Shown in pieces: positions 24,053-32,477 of a stretch of DNA of 34,656 nucleotides. Below the pieces are notes generated by a model. The model did not search any database, was not told where the DNA came from, and worked only from the letters and a program-made list of their open reading frames with translations. The first letter of the stretch is position 1; every line of letters begins with the position of its first letter. This DNA is from VMSU01 sp031400755. GTDB lineage: Bacteria > Desulfobacterota > Desulfobulbia > Desulfobulbales > VMSU01. The stretch is taken from contig JANNQL010000143.1 of NCBI GenBank assembly GCA_031400755.1, positions 1 to 34,656 of the forward strand, given 5' to 3'. Position numbers and translations under genes: made by a program.

Positions 24053-24415
24053 ATGCAGCGTTACATGTTGAAGTCGAAGCTTCATCGGGCCACCATCACC
24101 GATGCCAATCTGAACTACGAGGGCAGTATGACCATTGACCGCACCCTGATGGATGCGGTTGGCCTTATCCCCTTTGAAAGGGTTAATATCTACAACATCA
24201 ATAACGGCGAGCGCTTCGACACCTATGTAATCGAAGGCCGCGCCGGTTCCGGGGACATCTGCTTAAATGGCGCCGCTGCCCGCAAGGGTTTGATCGGCGA
24301 CCTGATTATCATTGTCAGTTACGCCCTCTATGCCGAAGAGGAGTTGACCGGTTTTCATCCCAAGATCGTCAGCTTAAATCCGGACAACTCCATCAAGGCC
24401 ATCTGCGCCTGTTAG
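24053..24415 (+). CDS. panD: Aspartate 1-decarboxylase proenzyme
   Basis: This 120-residue protein makes beta-alanine from aspartate. The self-cleavage site Gly24-Ser25 lies in YEGSMTID and generates the pyruvoyl group. Lys9 and His11 (KSKLHRATIT) and the NGAAAR block are conserved. Length and motifs are those of the bacterial pyruvoyl enzyme. It abuts panC with no gap and forms the pantothenate/CoA supply module; coaD, a later CoA step, is encoded 9 kb downstream. Confidence 0.96.
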   Translation: MQRYMLKSKLHRATITDANLNYEGSMTIDRTLMDAVGLIPFERVNIYNINNGERFDTYVIEGRAGSGDICLNGAAARKGLIGDLIIIVSYALYAEEELTGFHPKIVSLNPDNSIKAICAC

Positions 24416-24478
24416 GCCCTACCGCTCCCTATGCGCATCCCCCTGCCCTTTTCCCTTTAGCGAGAGGCGCCTTTTTCT

Positions 24479-25123
24479 ATGTTCCTGATCGTCACCGCCA
24501 CAGAACAGGAGATGAGTCCGATTGCCGAACGACTGGCCGCGGTGCCAGGCTGGACGCCTTTGGTGGCCGGGATTGGCTGCCTGGAGACAGCAGTCAATCT
24601 CAGCCGCTTCCTGGCCGGCAGCCATGAACGGATAAAAGGAATCATCAACTGCGGGGTGGCCGGGGCCTTTGTCGGGGCCGGGCCGGGCCTGCTCGACGTC
24701 TGCCTGGCTGACCACGAGACCCTGGCCGATGTCGGCGTCTGGCTGGCGGACGGCATTATCGACTTTGCGACCATTGAGCTGCCAGTCAGCTTTTCCCTGG
24801 CTGGCCCGCTGCTCAACCGGGCCCGGCAGATTTTATCAAGGCATGGGATGCAGAGCTGGACCGGTCCCTTTGTTACGGTGTTGGCGGTAAGCGGCACCCT
24901 GGCGCGTGGGGAATCCCTCCGCGTAAGGTTTCAGGCCATCTGCGAGAACATGGAGGGCGCGGCCGTGGCCCGGGTGGCCCAGGCCTTCCATCTGCCGTGC
25001 CTGGAGGTCCGCGCCATCAGCAATATGGTGGAAGACCGCGACCTGCATAAATGGCAATTGGCCGGGGCCATCCAACGCTGCGCCGAGACAATGGCCATCC
25101 TGCTGCCCGGACTGGCGGACTAG
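24479..25123 (+). CDS. mqnB: Futalosine hydrolase
   Basis: This 214-residue enzyme cleaves futalosine to hypoxanthine and dehypoxanthine futalosine in the alternative menaquinone pathway. It has the nucleoside-phosphorylase-like fold, with the opening LIVTATEQEM, a glycine-rich NCGVAGAF and the purine-site block CENMEGAAVARVA. EVRAISNMVEDRD near the C-terminus is typical of MqnB and distinguishes it from MTA/SAH nucleosidases. GAGAGG lies 11 bases before the ATG. mqnD follows after 3 bases. mqnA, mqnC and mqnE are not in the window. Confidence 0.92.
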   Translation: MFLIVTATEQEMSPIAERLAAVPGWTPLVAGIGCLETAVNLSRFLAGSHERIKGIINCGVAGAFVGAGPGLLDVCLADHETLADVGVWLADGIIDFATIELPVSFSLAGPLLNRARQILSRHGMQSWTGPFVTVLAVSGTLARGESLRVRFQAICENMEGAAVARVAQAFHLPCLEVRAISNMVEDRDLHKWQLAGAIQRCAETMAILLPGLAD

Positions 25124-25126
25124 ACC

Positions 25127-26014
25127 ATGACCCTACCCGCCCTGTCCATCGGCTTTTCGCCGTGCCCTAACGATACCTTTATCTTCCATGCCTTGGTCTC
25201 CGGCGCAATTCCGACTAAAGATTTTCGCCTGTTGCCTGAGACGCTGGCCGATGTCGAGACCTTGAATCAATGGGCCTTGGCCGGCCGCCTTGACGTGACC
25301 AAACTCTCCTTTCACGCCCTTGGTCATGTGCTGGACGAGTATGTGCTGCTGGCGACCGGCGCCGCCCTGGGGCGGGGCTGTGGCCCGCTGCTGGTGAGCC
25401 GCTCGGGATCACTTACGCCTGAGTCCCTGGCCGATCAGACCATCGCCATACCCGGCCACTACACCACCGCCGCCATGCTCCTCAAGATGTGCTATCCTGA
25501 GTGCCAAACAATTACGGTCATGCCCTTTGATCAAATCATGCCGGCACTCGTCGCAGGCACGGTTGGGGCCGGGGTCATTATCCATGAAGGCCGCTTCACC
25601 TACCAGCGCCACGGCTTGCGCTTGGTTACCGATCTCGGCGCCTGGTGGGAAGAGACCACCGGACACCCCATCCCGCTCGGCGGGATCGTGGCCCGCCGGT
25701 CTCTGGGCCAAGAGATTATTGCCGCACTCGAAACAGCCATTCGCGCCAGTCTGCAGTCGGCCTTCCGGCACCCAGAGCGTTCCAGGATCTATATCAAGGC
25801 CCATGCCCAAGAGATTGACGACCAGGTAATCGCCGACCATATCGGCCTCTATGTGAATGACTACTCACTCGACTTGAGAGCGGACGGCAGGGCCGCGGTC
25901 CGTGAATTTCTGCGCAGAGGCCAGGCGGCAGGGCTTTTTCCGGGTGACAACGCCCGCCATGCTTCAATTTTTTCACAAAACCATTTTGTTAGCGAGGGCA
26001 CCACCGATGTCTGA
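25127..26014 (+). CDS. mqnD: 1,4-dihydroxy-6-naphthoate synthase
   Basis: This 295-residue enzyme converts cyclic dehypoxanthine futalosine to 1,4-dihydroxy-6-naphthoate. It opens with GFSPCPNDTFIFHAL (9-23), the signature of MqnD, and contains DVTKLSFHALG and AGVIIHEGRFTY, where the histidine is part of the active site. The fold is that of periplasmic binding proteins, but there is no signal peptide. It forms a pair with mqnB and shows that menaquinone is made by the futalosine route, which fits an anaerobic respirer. Its last 8 bases overlap the following DUF202 gene. Confidence 0.93.
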   Translation: MTLPALSIGFSPCPNDTFIFHALVSGAIPTKDFRLLPETLADVETLNQWALAGRLDVTKLSFHALGHVLDEYVLLATGAALGRGCGPLLVSRSGSLTPESLADQTIAIPGHYTTAAMLLKMCYPECQTITVMPFDQIMPALVAGTVGAGVIIHEGRFTYQRHGLRLVTDLGAWWEETTGHPIPLGGIVARRSLGQEIIAALETAIRASLQSAFRHPERSRIYIKAHAQEIDDQVIADHIGLYVNDYSLDLRADGRAAVREFLRRGQAAGLFPGDNARHASIFSQNHFVSEGTTDV

Positions 26015-26384
26015 CTTAAACGACCCCAGGGTCTTTTTCGCGGCCGAGCGCACGGTCCTGGCCTGGAACCGCACCAGCCTGGCCTTGATGGCCTTCGGCT
26101 TCGTGATCGAGCGCTTCGGACTCTTTGTCCAGATGCTCTTCCCCCGGCATGACAGTGAAATGCTGCATGGGGAACAGGCCTTTTGGATTGGCTTGGCCTT
26201 TATCCTCTTGGGATCTGTCTCTTCGGTCACCGCCAGCCTCCAGTACCGCAAAATATTACAGACGCTGAAGCCCATTGAGATCCCCGAGGGCTACGGCGTA
26301 CGCTCTTGCGTCTTTGTCAATTTGGCCGTCGCCGCCCTAGGCGTCGCACTTATCTGCTATCTGTTCCAAGGGCATAGCCAATAG
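26007..26384 (+). CDS. DUF202 (YidH-like) small membrane protein
   Basis: This 125-residue protein starts MSDLNDPRVFFAAERTVLAWNRT, the typical opening of the DUF202/YidH family, where AERTxLAWxRT is conserved. Three membrane segments follow (about 24-44, 57-76 and 98-118). The function of the family is unknown. The start at 26007 follows AGCGAGGG and lies within the 3' end of mqnD (8-base overlap), so it is translated with the menaquinone genes. A link to the quinone pathway is only positional. Confidence 0.85.
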   Translation: MSDLNDPRVFFAAERTVLAWNRTSLALMAFGFVIERFGLFVQMLFPRHDSEMLHGEQAFWIGLAFILLGSVSSVTASLQYRKILQTLKPIEIPEGYGVRSCVFVNLAVAALGVALICYLFQGHSQ

Positions 26385-26504
26385 CGAATGCCGTTTCCCA
26401 TCTTGATGCCTGTTTCATTTAAAAAGTAACTTTCCAGCCAAAAGTAAAAACCGGCCATATCCCCCACAAGCTGTAAATGAAATTACTTTCGTACAACAAC
26501 ATAG

Positions 26505-26532
26505 TTGACATCTTATGGATTGCGGCTATATT
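26505..26532 (+). promoter_or_regulatory. Sigma-70 promoter of the ilvB operon
   Basis: TTGACA (26505-26510), a 16-base spacer and TATATT (26527-26532) lie about 100 bases before the ilvB start. The gap from 26385 to 26629 shows no other gene. I saw no leader peptide rich in Ile, Val or Leu and no clear attenuator. Confidence 0.7.
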
Positions 26533-26629
26533 TATCAAACTCTTTACCGTATTGACAATAGACAGTGGCCATTGCCGACAGCAACGACCCCTGTAAACCG
26601 TTAAAAAGTTTGTAACTGGGACAGGATTT

Positions 26630-28330
26630 ATGCAAATTACAGGCTCACAGGCATTAATGAAATGCCTGAAGGAACAAAATGTGGACTGTATCTTTGGCTT
26701 CCCCGGCGGGGCGGTCATTGATATTTATGACGAGTTACTGAGGACTCCGGAAATCACCCATGTCCTGGTGCGGCATGAGCAGGCGGCAGTGCATGCCGCT
26801 GACGCCTATGCCAGGGTCAAGGGTGATGTCGGGGTGGCCCTGGTCACCTCAGGACCAGGTGCTACCAACACGGTTACCGGCATTGCCTCGGCCTATCTGG
26901 ATTCGATCCCGATTGTCGTCTTTACCGGCCAGGTACCGACCAGTCTGATCGGCAATGATGCCTTTCAGGAGGTTGATATCGTTGGCATCACCCGGCCCTG
27001 CACCAAGCACAATTACTTGGTCAAGGATGTCAAGGACCTGGTGCCGACCATCCGCGAGGCCTTCCATATCGCCAGGACCGGCAGACCAGGACCGGTGTTG
27101 ATCGATCTGCCCAAGGACATCATGGCCAGCAAATTGACCTTTCCTGACCCAGAGCCAGTCCAGATGCGGACCTACCGTCCGACCTACGAACCCCATCCAG
27201 GCCAGATCGAGAAGGCCTGCCGGGAAATTTTGAAGGCCAATAAACCGGTGCTCTATATCGGCGGCGGCATTATCGCCTCCAAGGCCAGTGCCGAAGTGAC
27301 GGAACTAGCCAAGAAATTAAATATACCGGTGACCATGACCCTGATGGGACTTGGCGGCTTCCCCGGCACCGACCACCTGTCCATGGGCATGCTCGGCATG
27401 CACGGCACCTATTACGCCAACATGGCAGTAGCCAATTGCGACATGCTGATCGCCGTCGGCGCCAGGTTTGACGACCGGGTCACCGGCAAGATTGCCGCTT
27501 TTGCGCCCCACGCCAAGATCATTCATATCGATATCGACCCTTCGTCGATCAGCAAGAATGTCAAGGTTGGCATACCGATTGTAGCTGATTGCAAAAAGGC
27601 ACTAAGCGACATGAACCGATGGTTCGACTTGTCTACCGATGTTGACCTGAAGGCAATCTCCGCCAAGCACGAACCATGGCTCTCACAGATCAAAGAATGG
27701 AAGACCGCCCATCCATTGGGCTATGTTGAAGAGACAGACGTCATCAAGCCCCAGTTTGTGGTGCAGAAGCTGCACGAACTGACCGGCGGCGACGCCATCA
27801 TCTGTACTGAGGTCGGCCAGAATCAGATGTGGGCCGCCCAGTTCTATCAGTTCAACAAGCCCAATCACTTTATGACCTCCGGCGGACTCGGGGTCATGGG
27901 CTACGGCTTCCCGGCCTCGATCGGCGCCCAGATGGCAGCCCCGGACAAGGTCGTCATCGATATCGCCGGCGACGGCAGTATCCAGATGAATATCCAGGAG
28001 TTGGCCACTGCCCGGCAATATCATTGCCCGGTAAAGATCGCCATCCTCAACAACAATTATCTCGGCATGGTCCGCCAGTGGCAGGAGCTGTTCTATAACA
28101 AACAGTATTCAGCCACGACGCTCGATGTCGCCCCCGATTTCGTTTTACTGGCCCAGGCCTATGGCGCCGTTGGCCTGCGGGCCACCAAGCCCAGCGAGGT
28201 CGAGCCGGTCATCAAGGAGGCCCTAGCTACCAAGAATACAGTGATCATGGATTTTGTGATCAGCAGGGAAGAAGGCGTTTATCCCATGGTGCCAGCCGGC
28301 AAGGCCACCACGGAGATGCTTCTGGTGTAA
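26630..28330 (+). CDS. ilvB: Acetolactate synthase large (catalytic) subunit
   Basis: This 566-residue ThDP- and FAD-dependent enzyme catalyses the first common step of valine, leucine and isoleucine synthesis. The catalytic glutamate is Glu50 in VLVRHEQAAVHAADAYAR. The ThDP-binding motif runs from GDGSIQMNIQELAT to ILNNNYLGMVRQWQ. FPGGAVIDIYDEL and the TSGPGATN block are intact. Length is normal and the start has GGGACAGGA upstream. ilvN follows after a 124-base gap that holds an inverted repeat. ilvC, often next in related genomes, is not here. Confidence 0.97.
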   Translation: MQITGSQALMKCLKEQNVDCIFGFPGGAVIDIYDELLRTPEITHVLVRHEQAAVHAADAYARVKGDVGVALVTSGPGATNTVTGIASAYLDSIPIVVFTGQVPTSLIGNDAFQEVDIVGITRPCTKHNYLVKDVKDLVPTIREAFHIARTGRPGPVLIDLPKDIMASKLTFPDPEPVQMRTYRPTYEPHPGQIEKACREILKANKPVLYIGGGIIASKASAEVTELAKKLNIPVTMTLMGLGGFPGTDHLSMGMLGMHGTYYANMAVANCDMLIAVGARFDDRVTGKIAAFAPHAKIIHIDIDPSSISKNVKVGIPIVADCKKALSDMNRWFDLSTDVDLKAISAKHEPWLSQIKEWKTAHPLGYVEETDVIKPQFVVQKLHELTGGDAIICTEVGQNQMWAAQFYQFNKPNHFMTSGGLGVMGYGFPASIGAQMAAPDKVVIDIAGDGSIQMNIQELATARQYHCPVKIAILNNNYLGMVRQWQELFYNKQYSATTLDVAPDFVLLAQAYGAVGLRATKPSEVEPVIKEALATKNTVIMDFVISREEGVYPMVPAGKATTEMLLV

Positions 28331-28335
28331 GTCTA

Positions 28336-28433
28336 TTAGGCTGAAAGTGTTTAGGCTGTTAGCAACAGAGGCAGGGGCGTCTGCCGACCAAGACACCATC
28401 ACCTCACCTAACAGCCTTCAGCCTACAGCCTAA
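28336..28433. repeat. TAGGCTG-type inverted repeat between ilvB and ilvN
   Basis: AGGCTGTTAG (28353-28362) pairs with CTAACAGCCT (28408-28417). Outer TTAGGCTGAA and TTCAGCC sequences extend the pairing, and a CTACAGCCTAA tail matches the 22005-22195 cluster. It lies inside an operon, so the hairpin would be present in the ilvBN mRNA. Confidence 0.75.
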
Positions 28434-28454
28434 CCAACCTATAAGGATAACGAC

Positions 28455-28934
28455 ATGAGACATACATTATCGGTATTATTGCTAAATAAGCCTGGGGTCC
28501 TCTCCCGGGTGACGGGACTGTTCAGCGGCCGCGGCTTCAACATTGAAAGCCTTTCGGTGGCCCCCACCTTGGAGAAGGAGGTCTCCTGCCTGACCCTGGT
28601 GACCAATGGCGACGAGGCCATCATTGAGCAGATCACCAAGCAACTACACAAGCTCATTGACGTGATCAAGGTCACCGACATGAGCGAGCACGAGTATGTG
28701 GAGCGGGAGATGGCCCTGATTCGGGTCAAGGCCGAGGCCGCCAGCCGGGCGGAAGTCCTACGGGTAATCGATATCTTCCGGGGCAAGGTGGTTGATGTCA
28801 GTCAGAAGAGTTATGCCGTGGAAGTTACCGGCAGCCCGACCAAGATCAAGGCGATCATTGATATTTTGCGCCCCATCGGCATCCAGGAGATCGTCCGCAC
28901 CGGGGCAGTCGCCATGACCAGGGCGGCAAAATAA
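28455..28934 (+). CDS. ilvN: Acetolactate synthase small (regulatory) subunit
   Basis: This 159-residue protein activates the large subunit and confers valine feedback inhibition. An N-terminal ACT domain (HTLSVLLLNKPGVLSRVTGL and FNIESLSV, about 3-75) binds valine, and a C-terminal ferredoxin-like domain contains VVDVSQKSYAVEVTG. Length and domain order match IlvN/IlvH. AAGGAT precedes the ATG. A strong hairpin follows the gene at 28984-29015. Confidence 0.95.
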   Translation: MRHTLSVLLLNKPGVLSRVTGLFSGRGFNIESLSVAPTLEKEVSCLTLVTNGDEAIIEQITKQLHKLIDVIKVTDMSEHEYVEREMALIRVKAEAASRAEVLRVIDIFRGKVVDVSQKSYAVEVTGSPTKIKAIIDILRPIGIQEIVRTGAVAMTRAAK

Positions 28935-28983
28935 GCTTCGGCCCAGGGCCTCGCCCTCCGCGGCCAATAATTGCTGATTTCTC

Positions 28984-29015
28984 AAAGCACTACCTGTTTT
29001 ATTAGGTAGTGCTTT
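28984..29015 (+). terminator. Hairpin terminator after ilvN
   Basis: A perfect 12-base stem, AAAGCACTACCT with AGGTAGTGCTTT, closes an 8-base loop GTTTTATT. The following sequence, GTCATTTTC, is only moderately T-rich, so termination may be partial and allow read-through into psd. Confidence 0.7.
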
Positions 29016-29043
29016 GTCATTTTCTGCCAACACCCCCTACTCT

Positions 29044-29688
29044 ATGAAAATAGCGCGTATCCCGGTAGCCCTTGAGGGCACCCCTTTTATCCTCTTCGCC
29101 GCCTTTGCGACCCTGATCGCAGCCCTGCTTAATAAAGAGGCAGCGGCCTTGATCGGCTTAGGCGGCACCGCCTTTGTCCTCTACTTCTTTAGAGACCCCT
29201 CCCGCCTGGTGCCTGACGACGAAGCCGCCCTGGTCTCGCCGGCCGATGGCCGGATCATCTTGGTCGAGCAAGTCTTTGATGATCGCTACCTGCAGGCCAG
29301 CGTCCAGAAAATCAGCATCTTCATGAACATCTTTGATGTCCATGTCAACCGGGTCCCTTATACGGGCACGGTGGAAAAAATTGTCTATGAACCTGGCCGG
29401 TTTTATTCGGCTGATTCCAAACGGGCGGCCTTGGAAAACGAGACCTGCGCCGTGCTCCTTGACGCCGGACAAGGCCGCCGCCTGGCCTTTGTGCAGATGG
29501 CAGGCCTCATCGCCCGCCGGATTATTTGCTGGGCCGAAAGAGGTGATTCGCTGACCAAGGGCTCACGCTTTGGCCTGATCCGTTTTGGTTCCAGGGTGGA
29601 TCTCTACCTGCCACTGGAGTTGCGGCTTGAAGTCAAGAAGGGAGAGCGGGTAAAGGCCGGCGAGACTATTATCGGACGATTTTCGTAA
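29044..29688 (+). CDS. psd: Phosphatidylserine decarboxylase proenzyme, short type
   Basis: This 214-residue protein makes phosphatidylethanolamine. It is of the short (about 210-residue) bacterial class. Two hydrophobic N-terminal segments (14-30 and 33-49) anchor it. The catalytic FDVHVNRVP (His100) and the self-cleavage site Gly182-Ser183 in LIRFGSRVDLYLP, which yields the pyruvoyl group, are intact. The start at 29044 is chosen because an upstream ATG at 29014 lies in the terminator stem. In several related bacteria psd is followed by pssA before leuA; pssA is absent here. Confidence 0.93.
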   Translation: MKIARIPVALEGTPFILFAAFATLIAALLNKEAAALIGLGGTAFVLYFFRDPSRLVPDDEAALVSPADGRIILVEQVFDDRYLQASVQKISIFMNIFDVHVNRVPYTGTVEKIVYEPGRFYSADSKRAALENETCAVLLDAGQGRRLAFVQMAGLIARRIICWAERGDSLTKGSRFGLIRFGSRVDLYLPLELRLEVKKGERVKAGETIIGRFS

Positions 29689-29741
29689 GGGTTCACATGC
29701 AGGTTAATGGTCCCAGGCCACCAACTGGGGGAGGATGAACA

Positions 29742-31286
29742 ATGAGCACGTTTGAACAAGCCCCAGAAGGCCGTGACAAGGTCTTTATTTTTGACACGAC
29801 CCTGCGTGACGGCGAGCAGTCACCAGGCGCCAGCATGAATATGCAGGAAAAATTCCGGCTGGCGCAGCAATTTGTCAAACTAAATGTCGATATCATTGAG
29901 GCCGGCTTTCCGATCGCCTCCAAGGGTGATTTCAGTTGCGTCAAGAATATCGCCGACCATGTGCGCGGCATTCAGGTGGCAGGACTCGCCCGCTGCAATC
30001 AAAAGGACATCGATACGGCCTGGGAGGCCTTGAAGGGCGGCGAGGACCCCAGAATCCACACCTTTCTGGCGACCTCCGACATCCATCTGGAGCATAAGCT
30101 CAAGATGAGCCGGGAGCAGGTCCTGGAGCTGGCGGTGGCCTCGGTGAAACACGCGGCCAAGTACACCGGGAATGTCGAATTTTCAGCCGAAGACGCCTCG
30201 CGCAGCGACCTCGATTTCGTCTGCCAAGTCTTCGAGGCCGTGATCAAGGCCGGGGCCCGGATCTTGAACTTCCCGGACACCACCGGCTACGCCATCCCCG
30301 ACGAGTTCGGGGCCAAGATCGCCTATCTGATAAAAAACATCCCGAGCATTGATCAGGCGATCATAAGTGTCCACTGCCATAATGACTTAGGCCTGGCCGT
30401 GGCCAACTCCCTGGCTGCGGTCAAGGCCGGGGCCCGCCAGATCGAGTGCACCATGAACGGCATCGGCGAACGGGCCGGCAACACTGCCATGGAAGAGGTG
30501 GTCATGGCCATCCGCACCCGGGCCGACCAGATGGACATCCGCACCGATATCGTCACCGAGCATATCCACCCCACCAGCCGCATGGTCAGCACCATCACCG
30601 GCATCATGGTGCAGCCCAACAAGGCCATTGTCGGGGCCAACGCCTTTGCCCACGAGTCGGGTATCCATCAGGACGGCATGCTCAAGAATCGCACTACCTA
30701 CGAGATCATGAACCCTTGCGATGTCGGCCTGACCAAGGGCACCCTGGTGCTGGGCAAGCACTCCGGCCGCCACGCCTTGAAGGATCGCATCGCCACCCTG
30801 GGTTATACCTTAAAGGATGATGAACTGGACCGGGTCTTCAAGCGTTTCAAGGAAGTGGCCGATGTCAAGAAGGACATGTTTGACGAGGACCTGGAGGCCA
30901 TCATGATGGATGAGGTCTTCCGGGTGCCGGAGTCCTATGAACTCTTGTCGCTGGGGGCGATGAGCGGCAGCAAGACCCTGCCGACCTCGGCCGTGCTGAT
31001 GAAAGTCCATGGCGAGGAGGTAAGAGGGGCAGCCTTAGGCGTTGGCCCCATTGACGCGACCTTCCGGGCCATCGCCGACCTGACCGGCACCGAGAGCCGG
31101 CTGCTCTATTTCGCGGTGAGTTCGATTACCGGCGGCACCGATGCCCAGGGTGAGGTGATGGTCAGGATCGAAGACAACGGCAAGGTAGTCCTCGGCCAGG
31201 GCGCTGACCCGGACATCGTCACCGCAGCGGCCAAGGCCTATCTCAATGGCTTGAATCGGCTGGAATATTTGAAAAATAAAGGCTGA
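29742..31286 (+). CDS. leuA: 2-isopropylmalate synthase
   Basis: This 514-residue enzyme condenses acetyl-CoA and 2-oxoisovalerate, the first step specific to leucine. The opening FIFDTTLRDGEQSPGAS supplies the metal-binding aspartate and catalytic Arg. SVHCHNDLGLAVANS carries the HxH metal ligands, and HESGIHQDG lies in the linker. A full C-terminal regulatory domain (about 390-514) is present, so leucine feedback inhibition is expected. GGGGGAGGA just before the ATG is an unusually strong ribosome site. The gene ends 4 bases before the inverted-repeat element at 31291. Confidence 0.96.
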   Translation: MSTFEQAPEGRDKVFIFDTTLRDGEQSPGASMNMQEKFRLAQQFVKLNVDIIEAGFPIASKGDFSCVKNIADHVRGIQVAGLARCNQKDIDTAWEALKGGEDPRIHTFLATSDIHLEHKLKMSREQVLELAVASVKHAAKYTGNVEFSAEDASRSDLDFVCQVFEAVIKAGARILNFPDTTGYAIPDEFGAKIAYLIKNIPSIDQAIISVHCHNDLGLAVANSLAAVKAGARQIECTMNGIGERAGNTAMEEVVMAIRTRADQMDIRTDIVTEHIHPTSRMVSTITGIMVQPNKAIVGANAFAHESGIHQDGMLKNRTTYEIMNPCDVGLTKGTLVLGKHSGRHALKDRIATLGYTLKDDELDRVFKRFKEVADVKKDMFDEDLEAIMMDEVFRVPESYELLSLGAMSGSKTLPTSAVLMKVHGEEVRGAALGVGPIDATFRAIADLTGTESRLLYFAVSSITGGTDAQGEVMVRIEDNGKVVLGQGADPDIVTAAAKAYLNGLNRLEYLKNKG

Positions 31287-31290
31287 AGAC

Positions 31291-31414
31291 GTAGGGTGGG
31301 CAAACGGCCGTTTCGTTTGCCCACGCGGATTTACAGGCAGATCGGCAAATAATTTATTTCATCACGATCTGTTAATAAATCCGCGTGGGCATGAAAAGAC
31401 CATACCCACCCTAC
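31291..31414. repeat. 124-bp nested inverted-repeat element
   Basis: GTAGGGTGGG at the left end pairs with CCCACCCTAC at the right end. GCCCACGCGGATTTA (about 31318-31332) pairs with TAAATCCGCGTGGGC (about 31376-31390). A small hairpin, CAAACGGCCGTTTCGTTTG, lies in the left arm. It fills the leuA-asd gap and resembles widespread GTAGGGTGGGC dispersed repeats; a MITE origin is inferred. Confidence 0.8.
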
Positions 31415-31447
31415 AAGATCTGTAAACTTTTTCTGGAGTACATTACA

Positions 31448-32476
31448 ATGGCAGCAAAGAAGACACACTATAATATCGCGGTGGCTGGCGCCACCGGTGC
31501 GGTGGGCGGGGCAATGCTGGAGACCTTGGCCCGGCGGCAATTCCCGATCAATGAGTTGCGCCTGCTGGCCTCCTCGCGGTCGGTGGGCAAAAAGCTTCCC
31601 TTTCAAGGCAAAGAGATCGCGGTCCAGGAGATGACCAAGGACTCCTTCGCCGGCATTGATATCGCCCTGTTCTCGGCAGGCGGCGACAGGTCGCTGACCT
31701 TCGCACCGGCCGCAGCAGCAGCCGGCGCAGTAGTGGTGGACAACTCCAGCGCCTTCCGCATGGACCCAGAGATTCCGCTGGTGGTGCCTGAGGTCAATCC
31801 CCACGCCATCGCCCAATACACCAAGCGCGGCATCATCGCCAACCCCAACTGCTCCACCATCCAGATGCTGGTGGCCCTAAAGCCGATTTACGACGCGGTC
31901 GGCATCAAGCGCATCGTCGTCTCCACCTACCAGGCGGTCTCCGGCACCGGGGCCAAGGCCATTGAAGAGTTAGAGCAGCAGGTCCGGGCCTGGGTGGCCG
32001 GCACCCCTATCACCCACAAGGTCTATCCCCATCAGATCGCCTTCAACTGCCTGCCGCAGATCGATAGTTTCTTGGACAATGGCTACACCAAGGAAGAGAT
32101 GAAGATGGTCAACGAGACCATCAAGATCTTTGATGACCAGGAGGTCGCGGTCACCGCCACCACGGTGCGAGTGCCGGTATTCTACGGCCATTCCGAGGCA
32201 GTCAATATCGAGACCAGAAAAAAGATCACTGCTGCCGAGGTCAAGGCCCTGTTGGCCAAGGCCCCGGGCGTCAAGCTGGTGGATGACCCGGCCAACTCGG
32301 TCTATCCGCTGGCCATTGATTGCGCCGGTCAATTTGAGACCATGGTCGGCCGCATCCGCGAGGACAACACCATCGCCAACGGCATCAATCTGTGGGTGGT
32401 GGCGGACAATATCCTGAAAGGGGCTGCATTAAACGCCGTGCAGATCGCCGAAGTCCTGATTAAGGATTACTTGTAG
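31448..32476 (+). CDS. asd: Aspartate-semialdehyde dehydrogenase
   Basis: This 342-residue enzyme reduces aspartyl phosphate to the semialdehyde for lysine, threonine, methionine and diaminopimelate. The NADP site AVAGATGAVGGAML (11-24) and the nucleophile Cys135 in NPNCSTIQM are clear. The later block VSTYQAVSGTGAKAIEEL is the usual one. The start at 31448 has GGAG upstream; a longer frame from 31385 would run into the inverted repeat. Its stop is followed after one base by the TTG start of rsmD. Confidence 0.96.
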   Translation: MAAKKTHYNIAVAGATGAVGGAMLETLARRQFPINELRLLASSRSVGKKLPFQGKEIAVQEMTKDSFAGIDIALFSAGGDRSLTFAPAAAAAGAVVVDNSSAFRMDPEIPLVVPEVNPHAIAQYTKRGIIANPNCSTIQMLVALKPIYDAVGIKRIVVSTYQAVSGTGAKAIEELEQQVRAWVAGTPITHKVYPHQIAFNCLPQIDSFLDNGYTKEEMKMVNETIKIFDDQEVAVTATTVRVPVFYGHSEAVNIETRKKITAAEVKALLAKAPGVKLVDDPANSVYPLAIDCAGQFETMVGRIREDNTIANGINLWVVADNILKGAALNAVQIAEVLIKDYL

Positions 32477-32477
32477 G

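Noticed and set aside
29698..29739. 13-codon frame before leuA as a possible leader peptide
   Set aside because: It contains no leucine codons and no attenuator hairpin follows; its GGGGGAGGA is simply the leuA ribosome site.
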